Source: Harmonia axyridis
Lineage: Eukaryota; Arthropoda; Insecta; Coleoptera; Coccinellidae
Direction: 5' to 3'
DNA: 64,000 nucleotides
NCBI RefSeq assembly: GCF_914767665.1
Contig: NC_059503.1
Span: 50,336,852-50,400,851, forward strand
Below the pieces are notes generated by a model that worked only from the letters and a program-made list of their open reading frames with translations, searched no databases and had not been told where the DNA came from. The position numbers were made by a program, and so were the translations under genes. Positions 63,359-64,000 of the stretch are shown here, piece after piece; position 1 is the stretch's first letter; every line of letters starts with the position of its first letter.

Positions 63359-64000
63359 TACAGGGTGACCACTTTTTCAATGGGATTGTATTGGTAACTT
63401 TTAAACCATAAGAGTTAGAAGGTCGGTCAAATGGAGAAAAAGTTGCATGCATAGAAGCATTATCAAGCAGTTCAAACAAATCGAGATTATCAGGGCCGGT
63501 TTTCGAGATATCATAAGAAAAATAAATTATGTCATTTTGATTTTTCTTTTTTTCCCACTTCATTTCAAATATCATCAAAAAATGTTACAGGAATTTTTTA
63601 TTCCACAGTAAATTATCCTCAATTTGGCGTAATCAGATTTCCTATCCAACGTTTCGTACTCTCTGGGCCACCCTCAACCTCATTTTTTTCAATACGGACC
63701 TGCATATTTTATGACATTTTTCGAAATAACTTTCAACGCTGAATTCAACGATATATCATACAATGTCATTCAAAGTAGATTTTCAGGTGATTTTGACCCT
63801 TTTCCAATTTTCTTTGGGTCGGATCTGTATTACCTTCATTTAGTTTAATTAACAACATGCAATATGCAATCAATTTCGATAAGAAAATCAACTTATCCAT
63901 CTTGAACCAAATGGAACATATTAGAATCAAAGCAAGAAACCAGTATACTGGTTTCTTGGTTCTTCTTTTATAATAATCCTTTAAATATTTCAATTTATAA
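63359..64000. mobile_element. Left part of a possible Tc1/mariner-type element
   Basis: TA followed by CAGGGTGACCAC at 63361 resembles the TA-flanked CAGGGTGGGC ends at 17578 and 23792. No transposase frame is visible and the other end lies outside the window or is absent. A 26 bp perfect palindrome sits at 63933-63958. Confidence 0.4.
63933..63958. repeat. 26 bp perfect palindrome
   Basis: CAAGAAACCAGTA and TACTGGTTTCTTG abut with no spacer. Confidence 0.95.

Overview
This 64 kb window is eukaryotic and almost certainly from an insect; a beetle is my guess, not proven. The evidence is spliced exons of a conserved animal gene, very AT-rich spacers, and a typical insect mix of transposable elements: BEL/Pao, Ty3/Gypsy, CR1/Jockey-type and R4/Dong-like LINEs, Penelope, P/THAP-like, hAT, Tc1/mariner and PIF/Harbinger. 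Six exons of one host gene are convincing. They encode the C-terminal 400 residues of the cleavage stimulation factor subunit CSTF3 (CstF-77, Drosophila su(f)) on the minus strand. The order is 53309-53500, 52934-53250, 22234-22428, 20615-20775, 19693-19827 and 19356-19558. All phases match across the splice junctions and the frame has no lesions. The 5' exons lie beyond the right edge.

Layout. 1-8367: a near-perfect 8.4 kb palindrome with a 19 bp spacer at 4178-4196; each arm carries a CR1-like reverse transcriptase, another LINE tail, a Tc1 relic and a fragment of RT with an FADD motif. 8418-16041: a minus-strand R4/Dong-like 3' fragment split by a 6.06 kb BEL/Pao element (LTRs 9226-9467 and 15040-15281, target duplication CTTGC). 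16041-17181: a ZBED5-like hAT fragment. 17578-19123: a mariner-type foldback. 19356-22428: the four 3' exons of CSTF3 with a Tc1 relic in one intron.

22429-52933 is one 30.5 kb CSTF3 intron. Most of it is a nest that target-site duplications let me unpack. A P/THAP-like element (23603-46123, TSD CAGTTGTC) contains a mariner-type foldback (23792-29954, TSD TA), itself split by a Gypsy element (23995-28627, TSD CTGAT). The same P-like element also contains an unclassified long-TIR element (30116-44770, TSD CTAAG). That one holds a 1.1 kb hAT-like element (30166-31274, TSD GAGAAGCA), a CR1 fragment, a LINE with both ORFs open (about 32640-36835) and two R4/Dong-like copies. Next comes a PIF/Harbinger derivative (46767-51154, TSD TTA) split by an internally deleted BEL element (47035-49457, TSD GCAAC).

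Upstream of the 53500 exon, the next CSTF3 intron holds a second Gypsy element (53580-57718), a Penelope-like element (about 57770-61414) and a second, internally deleted P/THAP-like element from 61415, and it runs off the window. Every protein-coding retroelement in the two large CSTF3 introns is on the plus strand, antisense to the gene. I found no RNA genes, CRISPR arrays or prokaryotic features. The most interesting items are the palindrome, the TSD-resolved nest inside a polyadenylation-factor gene, the unclassified long-TIR element, and the fused remains of the two Harbinger genes.
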